In this document: piece after piece, positions 16,691 through 24,604 of the stretch
How the letters are laid out: each line of letters begins with the position of its first letter
How positions within the stretch are numbered: position 1 is the first letter of the stretch
Assembly (NCBI GenBank): GCA_031383555.1
Contig: JANMZR010000414.1
Location: 1 to 37,090, forward strand
Length of the DNA: 37,090 nucleotides
Direction of reading: 5' to 3'
Origin: JANMZR01 sp031383555
Lineage (GTDB): Bacteria; Bacteroidota; Bacteroidia; Cytophagales; Spirosomataceae
Notes under the pieces: generated by a model
Database searches by the model: none
What the model saw: only the letters and a program-made list of their open reading frames with translations
What the model was told of the DNA's origin: nothing
Program-made: the position numbers and the translations under genes

Positions 16691-18640
16691 ATGCCTATCG
16701 ATTCTGGTACCCTTTTGGGTGAAATTAATTACCCATCCGATTTGCGAAAGCTTAAAAAAAGCCAATTAAGCCAAGTTTCAGCCGAATTACGCCAATTTAT
16801 TATTGACATGGTGTCGGTTTATGGTGGCCACTTTGGGGCAAGTTTAGGTGTAGTGGAGCTTACTGTAGCATTGCATTATGTATTCAATACCCCCGACGAC
16901 CAAGTTATTTGGGATGTAGGCCACCAAGCGTACGGTCACAAAATATTGACTGGTCGTAAAGAAGAGTTTCATACCAATCGACTTTATAAAGGCCTTTCCG
17001 GCTTTCCCAAACGAAAAGAATCGGAATATGACGCCTTTGGTGTAGGGCATTCATCAACATCAATTTCTGCAGCTTTGGGTATGTCGGTGGCTTCCAATTA
17101 TTTGGGAGAAAAGCAAAGGCAGCACGTGGCTGTAATTGGCGACGGCTCCATGACAGGCGGCATGGCTTTCGAAGCCATGAACCATGCTGGCGATATTGGC
17201 AATAATATGCTTATTGTTTTGAACGACAATTGTATGGCAATTGACCCTAATGTTGGGGCATTAAAAGAGTATTTGACAGACATCACTACCTCAAAATCGT
17301 ACAACCGTATGCGAGATGAGATTTGGAATATGTTGGGTAAAATAAGTCATTTCGGGAAGTCTGCACAAGAAATTGTTTCAAAAATAGAGAATGGGCTAAA
17401 AGCAACCATTTTAAAGCAATCCAACCTTTTTGAATCATTGAATTTGCGATATTTTGGCCCAGTTGATGGTCATGATGTAGAACATTTGGCTACTGTTTTA
17501 AAAGACTTGAAGGGAATACCTGGACCTAAAATATTGCATGTACTTACCGTAAAAGGTAAAGGTTATGCTCCCGCCGAAAAGGATCAAACCATTTGGCATG
17601 CACCTGGTAAGTTCGATAAGATTACCGGAGAAATAAAAAAGAAAACTTTTGACACCCCTCAAGCACCTAAATACCAAGATGTATTCGGCCATACAATTGT
17701 GGAATTGGCTGAGAAAAACATGAAAATAGTGGGTGTAACTCCAGCTATGCCATCCGGTAGCTCTCTAAATATTATGATGAAAGCAATGCCCGATCGTGCT
17801 TTTGATGTGGGAATTGCGGAGCAACATGCCGTTACTTTTTCAGCAGGAATGGCCACGCAAGGGCTTACTGTTTTTTGTAATATTTATTCTACTTTTATGC
17901 AACGTGCTTATGATCAAGTAATTCACGATGTATGCATTCAAGAATTACCCGTTATATTTTGTCTTGACCGTGCTGGTTTTGCAGGTGCCGATGGACCAAC
18001 TCATCATGGTGCTTACGATATTGCTTTTATGCGCTGCTTGCCCAATATGATAGTTGCAGCTCCTATGAATGAGCAGGAGCTCCGAAATATTATGTATACC
18101 GCCTCTTCAGACGAATTTAAGAAAAATAAAAAAGCAATTTCAATTCGCTATCCTCGTGGTGAAGGCGTAATGCCCAACTGGCGAACTCCTTTGGAAATGC
18201 TGCAAATTGGAAAAGGGCGAAAAATATCCTCTGGATCCACTGGAAAAGATGGTGAAAAAATAGCTATTTTAACCATTGGCCATATTGGAAACTATGCTGT
18301 TGAGGCTTGTAGAATATTACGCTTAGAAGGCGTAGACCCTGCCCATTATGATTTACGATTTGTAAAACCACTTGACAGTGAGCTACTTACAGAGGTTTTT
18401 GAAAATTTTGATAAAATAATTACTGTTGAAGATGGTTGCCTTCAAGGAGGCTTCGGAACTGCCGTTGCCGAGTGGATGCTCGACCATGAATATTCATCTC
18501 AAATAAAAAGATTAGGTATTCCCGATGCCATTATTGAACACGGTGAGCAAGCCCAGCTGCACCATGAAGTGGGTATTGATGTTGAGGGAATTGTGAAAGC
18601 CGTTCTAGAATTTGTGAATATGGAGGTTGTTGAAGTGTAG
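16691..18640 (+). CDS. dxs: 1-deoxy-D-xylulose-5-phosphate synthase
   Basis: 649 residues. It condenses pyruvate and glyceraldehyde-3-phosphate with thiamine diphosphate, the first step of the MEP isoprenoid pathway, in the cytoplasm. Motifs seen: GGHFGASLGVVELT (45-58), DVGHQAYGHKILTGR (75-89), the thiamine-diphosphate motif GDGSMTGG...NDN (150-180), and the pyrimidine-domain motif VGIAEQHAVTFSAGMA (about 373-388). The C-terminal transketolase domain (DGCLQGGFGTAVAEW) is complete. Length and order are normal. The next gene downstream is psd, about 100 bp away. Confidence 0.97.
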   Translation: MPIDSGTLLGEINYPSDLRKLKKSQLSQVSAELRQFIIDMVSVYGGHFGASLGVVELTVALHYVFNTPDDQVIWDVGHQAYGHKILTGRKEEFHTNRLYKGLSGFPKRKESEYDAFGVGHSSTSISAALGMSVASNYLGEKQRQHVAVIGDGSMTGGMAFEAMNHAGDIGNNMLIVLNDNCMAIDPNVGALKEYLTDITTSKSYNRMRDEIWNMLGKISHFGKSAQEIVSKIENGLKATILKQSNLFESLNLRYFGPVDGHDVEHLATVLKDLKGIPGPKILHVLTVKGKGYAPAEKDQTIWHAPGKFDKITGEIKKKTFDTPQAPKYQDVFGHTIVELAEKNMKIVGVTPAMPSGSSLNIMMKAMPDRAFDVGIAEQHAVTFSAGMATQGLTVFCNIYSTFMQRAYDQVIHDVCIQELPVIFCLDRAGFAGADGPTHHGAYDIAFMRCLPNMIVAAPMNEQELRNIMYTASSDEFKKNKKAISIRYPRGEGVMPNWRTPLEMLQIGKGRKISSGSTGKDGEKIAILTIGHIGNYAVEACRILRLEGVDPAHYDLRFVKPLDSELLTEVFENFDKIITVEDGCLQGGFGTAVAEWMLDHEYSSQIKRLGIPDAIIEHGEQAQLHHEVGIDVEGIVKAVLEFVNMEVVEV

Positions 18641-18742
18641 TGATAGCTTTAAAAATCTTCTCGTTCAATTGCTTTTTGCGAATCAACATTAGAAAAATAC
18701 AACAATTATGGCTAATTTTGTTATAAAAATTAACCATTTATC

Positions 18743-19402
18743 ATGACAATTCATCACGAAGGCTTTAAAACTATTTCAATAACTACACTATTTATAATTG
18801 TGCTAAATTGGTCAATGGCCACTTTTTTCACAGAAAATGATCTCTTAAGAAAAATAGTAATCGCCGCATCTGTATTGTTAGCGGTAACTATTTTACAGTT
18901 TTTTAGAAAACCAAAACGTTCCACTAAACTAAACCCAAAGCATATTATTGCGCCCGCCGATGGGAAAGTGGTTGTAATTGAGGAAACTGTTGAAAATGAG
19001 TACTTTAAAGGTCCTCGTCGCCAGGTTTCTATATTCATGTCGCCCTTAAATGTGCATATTAACTTCAACCCAATATCTGGTATTGTGAGCTTTTTTAAAT
19101 ATCATCCAGGTAAGTTTTTGGTAGCTTGGCACCCCAAAAGCAGCACCAAAAACGAACGTACCACGGTAGTTGTGATGCAAGAAAGTGGCACGGAGGTTTT
19201 ATACCGTCAAATCGCAGGCGCCATGGCTCGCCGTATTTGTTGGTATGTAAAAGAAGGACAAACTGTAACCCAAGGAGAAGAGTTTGGTTTTATTAAGTTT
19301 GGCTCTAGAGTTGATATTTTCCTACCGCTTAACGCCAAAATATTGGTGAATCTTAATGATAAACCTGTTGGTGGTGAAACAGTGATTGCGGAATTAGTAT
19401 AA
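18743..19402 (+). CDS. psd: Phosphatidylserine decarboxylase proenzyme (archaeal-type short form)
   Basis: 219 residues. It makes phosphatidylethanolamine by decarboxylating phosphatidylserine at the inner membrane. Two hydrophobic segments (about 10-28 and 38-53) anchor the N-terminus. Family motifs are APADG (70-74), FMSPLNVHINFNP (98-110) and the self-cleavage site GS in IKFGSRVD (Gly187-Ser188), where Ser188 would become the pyruvoyl group. The short length is typical of this type. A -7-like TAATTTTG at 18713-18720 lies 22 bp before the start, suggesting its own promoter, although no -33 element is clear. It converges with the Gfo/Idh gene. Confidence 0.94.
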   Translation: MTIHHEGFKTISITTLFIIVLNWSMATFFTENDLLRKIVIAASVLLAVTILQFFRKPKRSTKLNPKHIIAPADGKVVVIEETVENEYFKGPRRQVSIFMSPLNVHINFNPISGIVSFFKYHPGKFLVAWHPKSSTKNERTTVVVMQESGTEVLYRQIAGAMARRICWYVKEGQTVTQGEEFGFIKFGSRVDIFLPLNAKILVNLNDKPVGGETVIAELV

Positions 19403-19403
19403 A

Positions 19404-19534
19404 TGAGGTATCAGGTTTGAGGTATCAGGTTTGAGGCATCAGGTTTGAGGGTTCAAATCTTTTACTTGACTTTAAGGCTTAACAGAAATCTAATTGACTC
19501 TTTTTAAACCCGAAACAAAACACCTGATACCTCA
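19404..19534. repeat. 14-bp tandem repeat with a distant inverted copy
   Basis: Three tandem copies of TGAGGTATCAGGTT (19404-19445, the third with one change) start immediately after the psd stop codon. ACCTGATACCTCA (19522-19534) is the reverse complement of the same unit and lies 23 bp before the end of the convergent oxidoreductase gene. The inverted copies could fold into a hairpin between the two convergent genes and so help terminate both. Confidence 0.75.
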
Positions 19535-19557
19535 TCCCTATCACCTCTTTTTAAAAA

Positions 19558-21006
19558 CTACATCTTCCAACCCTCACGGTATTCTCTTGTAACAAATTGA
19601 TTACCAGCCTCAAAATTGGTAATTCGCATATTTGGGCCATCCCAAAGTAACTTTTTACGGCCTGGGTATTCATATTCTTGTAGCCAACTTTTTTCCTTGG
19701 CTTCTTCTCTATAAAAGGCAGATTTTATGGCCAAATTCCCCATCAAAACGGTTTCTGTGAATGGCCCAGAATAATCGAAAGAGGAGCTCAAAGGCTTGTG
19801 CTTGCCATAGCCATCTCTAATGGCTTGTAACCATTGTTGGTAATGACCTTCGTCGTCAGCACCCTTTACTCTTGGTATAGATATTGGCACTTTAGCTGCT
19901 GCATCTTTTAAGTTTTTCTCTGGCCAAATGGTTGGATTTTCTCCATATAAACCACACATTAATACTCCTTTTGTACCAATCATTAGGACTCCTCCATCCC
20001 AAGCGCCCAATTTTACATTGGCAGGAATTTGATCAGGCCGCTCTGGCTGAATGCCCCCATCATACCAAGTCATTTTCACGTCCTTTTTGCCAGGTCGAGG
20101 AAACTTAAGGTGAATTGTAGAAGCGGATGGAAAGCTATCTGGGAAATATCCTTGTTTGAAAGAACCCACCCAAGTATCGGCCATACTTGCCTCTACTTCA
20201 GATGGATAGCCCAATTTTAATATTCGATAAGGAGGGTCCATCATATGGCAGCCCATATCGCCGAGGGCCCCCGTTCCATAGGCCGTCCAACCTCTCCAAT
20301 TGAATGGGTGATAGGCGGGATTATAGTCTTCCCAAGCGGCAGGCCCCAGCCAAAGATCCCAGTCTATTTGTTTAGGTACTTCAAACTTTCCTGTTGGCTT
20401 GGCAATCCCTTGTGGCCAAACTGGTCTGTTTGTCCATACATGTACACGGCTACAGTCACCAATGAGGCCTGCATTGTACCACTCTTGCATACGCCGCACC
20501 CCATCACCAGAGGAGCCTTGGTTGCCCATCTGGGTAACTAATTTGTTTCTTTTTGCCGCCTCAGTCAATTTTCTAACTTCAGCAATATTATGTGCCAAAG
20601 GTTTTTGTACATAAACGTGTTTGCCCAACTGCATGGCAGCCATAGCAATCACATAATGGGTGTGGTCTGGAGTTGTTACGGTAATTGCATCAATATCTTT
20701 CTCTTTTTCCAACATTTCCCGAAAATCTTTGTATTTGTTGGCTTTTGGCCATTTGGTAACGGCCTCTTTTGCGTTATCAAAATCGATATCGCATAGGGCG
20801 GCTATATTATTTCGACCGTTGTCCCAAATACCATTGAGGTCAACAATGCCTTTTCCTCCACATCCTACCCCTGCCAAGTTGAGCTTGTCAGAGGGTGCAA
20901 TAAATCCCTTTCCTATTACATGGCGAGGCACAATATAAAAACTTGAAGCGGCTATAACTGATTTTTTAAGAAAATCTCTCCGGGAATTGTTTGTATTTTT
21001 TTGCAT
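19558..21006 (-). CDS. Gfo/Idh/MocA-family oxidoreductase with Tat signal
   Basis: 482 residues. The N-terminus has a twin-arginine signal (SRRDFLKKSVIAASSFYIVP, 8-27), so the folded protein is probably exported with its cofactor. A Rossmann fold follows (GVGCGGKG, 47-53 region; ALCDID), then the family's catalytic-region motif here as QKPLAHN (134-140), and a C-terminal domain with GTGALGDMGCHMMDPPYRIL typical of the Bacteroidota/Planctomycetota secreted group. These enzymes oxidise or reduce sugars or inositols with a tightly bound NAD(P). The substrate is unknown. It may relate to the carbohydrate genes at 0.9-9.2 kb, but it is not linked to them in an operon. Confidence 0.93.
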   Translation of the reverse strand: MQKNTNNSRRDFLKKSVIAASSFYIVPRHVIGKGFIAPSDKLNLAGVGCGGKGIVDLNGIWDNGRNNIAALCDIDFDNAKEAVTKWPKANKYKDFREMLEKEKDIDAITVTTPDHTHYVIAMAAMQLGKHVYVQKPLAHNIAEVRKLTEAAKRNKLVTQMGNQGSSGDGVRRMQEWYNAGLIGDCSRVHVWTNRPVWPQGIAKPTGKFEVPKQIDWDLWLGPAAWEDYNPAYHPFNWRGWTAYGTGALGDMGCHMMDPPYRILKLGYPSEVEASMADTWVGSFKQGYFPDSFPSASTIHLKFPRPGKKDVKMTWYDGGIQPERPDQIPANVKLGAWDGGVLMIGTKGVLMCGLYGENPTIWPEKNLKDAAAKVPISIPRVKGADDEGHYQQWLQAIRDGYGKHKPLSSSFDYSGPFTETVLMGNLAIKSAFYREEAKEKSWLQEYEYPGRKKLLWDGPNMRITNFEAGNQFVTREYREGWKM

Positions 21007-21082
21007 GAAAATGATGTTAAAAATTACGATTAATTGTTTTATATTTTATTAAAATTTCATTTTAATCTACAACTATTTTGGT

Positions 21083-21571
21083 TTATATGTTTTTTTCAAT
21101 CACCAATCCAAAGCTTACTATATCGGGCAATGGATTTTGTCTCATAAACTGCTTAACTTTAATAGTATATTTACCCTTCTTTGAAAACTTTAACGACTTG
21201 TATACCAATATTTTATGATCAAAAATATCACCTAAACCCGTGCCAAATGGTTCACCTGTTTTTTCGTTGGCTAGCATGAGCTCATCTAATTTTTCTTCAA
21301 TTTGGGTACCCTTTTCATCCATTAAATAGCGAGTTACATACAAATTATAATAAGGGTATGATACACTGTTTCTCACATTATAAAACAAACTATAGCTGAT
21401 ATTGGAATCCTCTATTTCAAATTCAAATTTGCATTCATCTTTTATTTGCCATTTGGCATTATCAAAATCTTTATTTTGGTTAAAAACTGTTTTTTTATCA
21501 CAAGAAAAGTTTATAATAGTAATTATTGTTATTAGAAAACAACCAAGAAGTTTACTTTTTATTTTAATCAT
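21083..21571 (-). CDS. gldH: Gliding motility lipoprotein GldH
   Basis: 162 residues. It has a lipoprotein-type signal ending NFSC (Cys24), then a beta-rich domain with the GldH-typical order: YNVRNSVSYPYYNLYV, a central EKLDELMLANEKTGEPFG, the highly recognisable GLGDIFDHK, and a C-terminal KGKYTIKVKQFMRQNPLPDI. GldH is one of the Gld proteins required for Flavobacterium-type gliding motility. Its presence points to the Bacteroidota but does not by itself prove gliding. It follows an unknown small lipoprotein gene by 12 bp, so the two probably share a transcript. Confidence 0.9.
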   Translation of the reverse strand: MIKIKSKLLGCFLITIITIINFSCDKKTVFNQNKDFDNAKWQIKDECKFEFEIEDSNISYSLFYNVRNSVSYPYYNLYVTRYLMDEKGTQIEEKLDELMLANEKTGEPFGTGLGDIFDHKILVYKSLKFSKKGKYTIKVKQFMRQNPLPDIVSFGLVIEKNI

Positions 21572-21583
21572 TTATGCAATTTT

Positions 21584-22069
21584 TTACTTAGTCGTCATTT
21601 TTTTAATCTCCTTCACGGAAGCCTTTCTTATGATTTCTTTTTTTGTGAATTCTATACGCCAAAGACTGTTTTTTTCTGATAAAACTGGCGAAGTGAACAA
21701 TTGAACCTCCCCGCCACGAAGAGCTTGTAAGTTGGGCCCAATCGAAATGTTTTTATTTAAACTATATTGGCTGGCTTCAATAATTTGCTTCTCTTTTGGG
21801 TCAAGGTTTTGCAAATCTGTATTTAGTAAATCAATCTTGTTAATTTTCACCTTATATTCATCTTCTAACGATTTAACGGCTACATTATTAGCATTCAATT
21901 TTTTCACTATTTCATTGCCCCATTCATTAGCAAAGGCTACAATTTGTGGTGCTGTTATTCTTTTCACCTCTGTATTTTTCATTTCCGCAACCATCTGACT
22001 GGTATCGATCCTCTTGGGATTACAGCCAATAGCAATTATAAATAAAGTTAGATACTTAAACTTTTTCAT
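21584..22069 (-). CDS. Small lipoprotein of unknown function, upstream of gldH
   Basis: 161 residues with a short lipoprotein signal (FIIAIGC, Cys16). The mature part is helical and charged: TAPQIVAFANEWGNEIVKKLNA, then an ALRGGEVQLFTSPVLSEKNSLWRIEFTKKEIIRKASVKEI end. The final region resembles c-type-haem-domain-like (DUF3365/Tll0287) proteins in pattern, but no CxxCH is present and the likeness is weak. It is likely co-transcribed with gldH (12-bp gap). A TAnnTTTG-type motif (TAAATTTG, minus strand, 22168-22175) lies about 100 bp upstream and may be its promoter. Confidence 0.75.
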   Translation of the reverse strand: MKKFKYLTLFIIAIGCNPKRIDTSQMVAEMKNTEVKRITAPQIVAFANEWGNEIVKKLNANNVAVKSLEDEYKVKINKIDLLNTDLQNLDPKEKQIIEASQYSLNKNISIGPNLQALRGGEVQLFTSPVLSEKNSLWRIEFTKKEIIRKASVKEIKKMTTK

Positions 22070-22203
22070 GAGTATTTAATTGTTTTTTTAAGGTCTCATG
22101 GAATCGTCAAATTATACACCTACAGTTTGTTTACACGCTGCATTTGACAATTTCATGCTTTTTTTTACAAATTTAACCTTAATTTTTAAAAAAAATGATG
22201 AAA

Positions 22204-22235
22204 AAAGGCTTGCCTAAATTAATAAGCAAGCCTTT
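22204..22235 (-). terminator. Intrinsic terminator of the Arg/Asn/Asp-rich protein gene
   Basis: A perfect 10-bp stem (AAAGGCTTGC and GCAAGCCTTT) with a 12-base loop is followed on the minus strand by further T residues, 23 bp beyond the stop codon. Confidence 0.85.
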
Positions 22236-22257
22236 CAAAAATTGTTCAAATTTTAGT

Positions 22258-22848
22258 TCACCACCTTTTGCCGTGGTGTCCTTTATTTCTACCATTATTA
22301 CGATGGCCCCAAGCTGGGTGGCCGTATCTAATTATTGGAGGTACAATTACGATGCGATTAGGCCGTCTACCATTCCAATATTGGTTATTGCCATAATAAT
22401 TCCTTTGGTTACGAATGTCATAAGGGTTGCTCGGATCCCATGGAAAATAAAGGTCATAAAGGTCTCTATTACTATAGCGTGGGTCATATCGGTTGTCCCA
22501 GTCGAACCGGTACCAGTCAAATCTTGAGTTACGTTGGCGACTCCAGTCATTAGGCAAGTTACGATAGTCATATGGGTTACGCCTAAAATTGTTACCTCCT
22601 CGCTCGTATTCTCTTATGCGATCATTGTCGTCACGATCATATTCATTTCTATCACGCCTATCATTTCTATTGTTTCGGTCACTGCGATCATAATTATCAT
22701 TACGATTGTCACGATTGCTCCGATCAGTGTCATAGTTTTCATCACGATTATTTCTATCGTTATCACGTCTTTCTCTTTGGGCAAATGTTGTATTTATTAT
22801 GGTAAAAAAAACAATTGCTGCAATTGCGGTTATTTTATTGGTTTTCAT
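22258..22848 (-). CDS. Secreted low-complexity Arg/Asn/Asp/Tyr-rich protein
   Basis: 196 residues. It has a clear signal peptide (ITAIAAIVFFTIINTTFAQ). The mature protein starts with about 75 residues built almost wholly from Arg, Asp, Asn and Tyr in short irregular repeats such as DRSNRDNRNDNYDR. An aromatic region rich in YDLYFPWDPSNPYDIRNQ follows, then a His/Arg/Gly-rich tail (GHPAWGHRNNGRNKGHHGKRW). The strong signal peptide and a good terminator support a real gene. Codon use follows the composition (many cgt/gat/aat), so the opposite strand reads as a hydrophobic shadow. No family recognised; a disordered, possibly metal- or polymer-binding envelope protein is a guess. Confidence 0.7.
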   Translation of the reverse strand: MKTNKITAIAAIVFFTIINTTFAQRERRDNDRNNRDENYDTDRSNRDNRNDNYDRSDRNNRNDRRDRNEYDRDDNDRIREYERGGNNFRRNPYDYRNLPNDWSRQRNSRFDWYRFDWDNRYDPRYSNRDLYDLYFPWDPSNPYDIRNQRNYYGNNQYWNGRRPNRIVIVPPIIRYGHPAWGHRNNGRNKGHHGKRW

Positions 22849-23022
22849 TTTACTACCCCCTCCATGGGTTTGCTTTTAATTTATATACCGAATTAACGGT
22901 CAAATGATTAACTTTGCGTTAAAATTGGATTAAATTGAAACTGTAGAAATAGATTTTAATTTAATTTTAATAAAAACATATCAATTGGGTTATTTTCCCA
23001 AATATTCATCCGCATTTATTCG

Positions 23023-23050
23023 ATTTCACTATATTTTATTTATGTGAAAT
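23023..23050. promoter_or_regulatory. Spaced dyad upstream of prfA
   Basis: ATTTCAC (23023-23029) and GTGAAAT (23044-23050) are perfect reverse complements separated by 14 AT-only bases, 28 bp before the prfA start codon. The position suits an operator or a small leader hairpin; no consensus is recognised. Confidence 0.3.
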
Positions 23051-23078
23051 AAAGAATTGGCAAATAATAATTTTATAA

Positions 23079-24149
23079 ATGATTGACAAATTAGAAGGCA
23101 TTAGAGAACGTTTCAACGAAGTTTCACAACAAATTACACAGCCTGAAATTGTTTCTGATCTGAAGAAATACAAAACACTTAGTAAGGAATATAAAGACCT
23201 CGATAAAATAATGGTGCAGTTTGCCGTTTATGAGAATATTTTATCGAATATTGAGTCAGCTAAAGCGGTAATTTCCACCGAAAAAGATGAGGAGTTTCGG
23301 GAAATGGCCAAAATGGAATTGGACGAGCTAACTCCTAAAAAAGAGGAAATGGAGGGCATTTTGAAAGAGATGTTAATACCTCGTGATCCTAACGATTCTA
23401 AAAATAGTATTTTGGAAATACGGGCAGGCACTGGTGGTGATGAGGCTTCTATTTTCGCAGGAGACTTGTTTAGAATGTATCAACGTTATGCACAAAATAT
23501 GGGCTGGGCTTTCCAAATAATGGACTATACAGACGGCACTACTGGTGGCTATAAAGAGATTATTGTGAGTGTACAAGGTGAGGATGTTTTTGCAAAAATG
23601 AAATATGAGTCGGGTGTGCATCGTGTGCAACGTGTGCCTGTGACTGAAAGTCAGGGGCGTATTCATACCTCAGCTGCTACTGTTGCAGTATTGCCTGAGG
23701 CTGACGAAGTAGATGTACAAATAAATATGAACGACATCCGAAAGGATACTTTCTGTTCGTCAGGTGCTGGCGGTCAATCAGTTAACACTACTTATTCAGC
23801 TGTTCGTGTCACACATATACCTTCAGGTTTGGTTGTACAATGCCAAGACGAACGCTCGCAGCTCAAAAACTTCGATCGTGCCATGTCGGTATTACGATCA
23901 CGATTATATGATATTGAAGCAGCCAAACAAGCCGATGCCATTTCTGGTGACCGCAAAAGTCAAATTGGTCGTGGCGATAGATCTGATAAAATTCGTACCT
24001 ATAACTATCCTCAAAGTCGAGTAACTGACCATCGCATAAATATGACAGTTTATAACCTCCCTACGGTAATGGATGGTGAAGTGGGTGATTTTATTGAAGC
24101 CTTAAGAATTGCAGAAAATGCAGAGAGGTTGATGGAAGGTGGTGCATAA
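23079..24149 (+). CDS. prfA: Peptide chain release factor 1
   Basis: 356 residues, full length for RF1. It reads UAA and UAG at the ribosomal A site and triggers peptide release. The GGQ motif is at 231-233 (SSGAGGQSVNTT), the codon-recognition tripeptide is PVT at 187-189 (RVQRVPVTESQGRIHTSAATVAVLPE), and the C-terminal signature YNYPQSRVTDHRI is present. The residue after GGQ is Ser where many bacteria have His. The tripeptide of RF1 type (PxT) rather than SPF separates it from RF2. It stands alone, with a small membrane-protein gene 77 bp downstream. Confidence 0.97.
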   Translation: MIDKLEGIRERFNEVSQQITQPEIVSDLKKYKTLSKEYKDLDKIMVQFAVYENILSNIESAKAVISTEKDEEFREMAKMELDELTPKKEEMEGILKEMLIPRDPNDSKNSILEIRAGTGGDEASIFAGDLFRMYQRYAQNMGWAFQIMDYTDGTTGGYKEIIVSVQGEDVFAKMKYESGVHRVQRVPVTESQGRIHTSAATVAVLPEADEVDVQINMNDIRKDTFCSSGAGGQSVNTTYSAVRVTHIPSGLVVQCQDERSQLKNFDRAMSVLRSRLYDIEAAKQADAISGDRKSQIGRGDRSDKIRTYNYPQSRVTDHRINMTVYNLPTVMDGEVGDFIEALRIAENAERLMEGGA

Positions 24150-24226
24150 AAGATCTTTTTTAATACGTAGGTGGTTAAACCAACAATGGGTTTCCCGTCT
24201 GAGTTTCGGAGTAAAAAGACATAAAT

Positions 24227-24598
24227 ATGCAAAAAATGACTAATCAGATAAATAAAATATTTATATATGACAATTCGACCATTTTTCAATGGTGGGAAAA
24301 AAGGAGGTTCGCTTTCAATGTTATTAATTTAATTTTTGTTGTATTACTGTTTATTTTGATAAAATTTTTTATTTCATCCTATGCAAACTTTTTTCTATTA
24401 TTGCTTATTTTCTATTATTTGATAGCAATTAATGTTCTGTTTCTTTTTCTAGGTGCTAGTCTCCATTTATTAGTCAAAAATAATTTTTTAATTTCAGAAA
24501 ACATTGTAAAGTATCTTAAATACACAATTTTGTTTTTGCTATCAATTTCAACCTTACTTTTCTTCTATCTGATTTTTTATCATAAACAACACACCTGA
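24227..24598 (+). CDS. Small integral membrane protein, unknown
   Basis: 123 residues with about three strongly hydrophobic segments (about 30-50, 53-82 and 96-117), a short N-terminal polar part (YDNSTIFQWWEKRRF) and a basic tail. No family recognised. It lies downstream of prfA on the same strand and ends 6 bp before the end of the convergent exported-protein gene. A second ATG three codons in (24236) is an equally good start. The very high Phe/Leu/Ile content inflates open reading frames in AT-rich DNA, so the call is moderate. Confidence 0.55.
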   Translation: MQKMTNQINKIFIYDNSTIFQWWEKRRFAFNVINLIFVVLLFILIKFFISSYANFFLLLLIFYYLIAINVLFLFLGASLHLLVKNNFLISENIVKYLKYTILFLLSISTLLFFYLIFYHKQHT

Positions 24599-24604
24599 TT
24601 AATT

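Noticed and set aside
22534..22896. 120-codon hydrophobic plus-strand frame opposite the Arg/Asn/Asp-rich gene
   Set aside because: It is the mirror of the cgt/gat/aat-rich repeats on the other strand; the other strand has the signal peptide and terminator.
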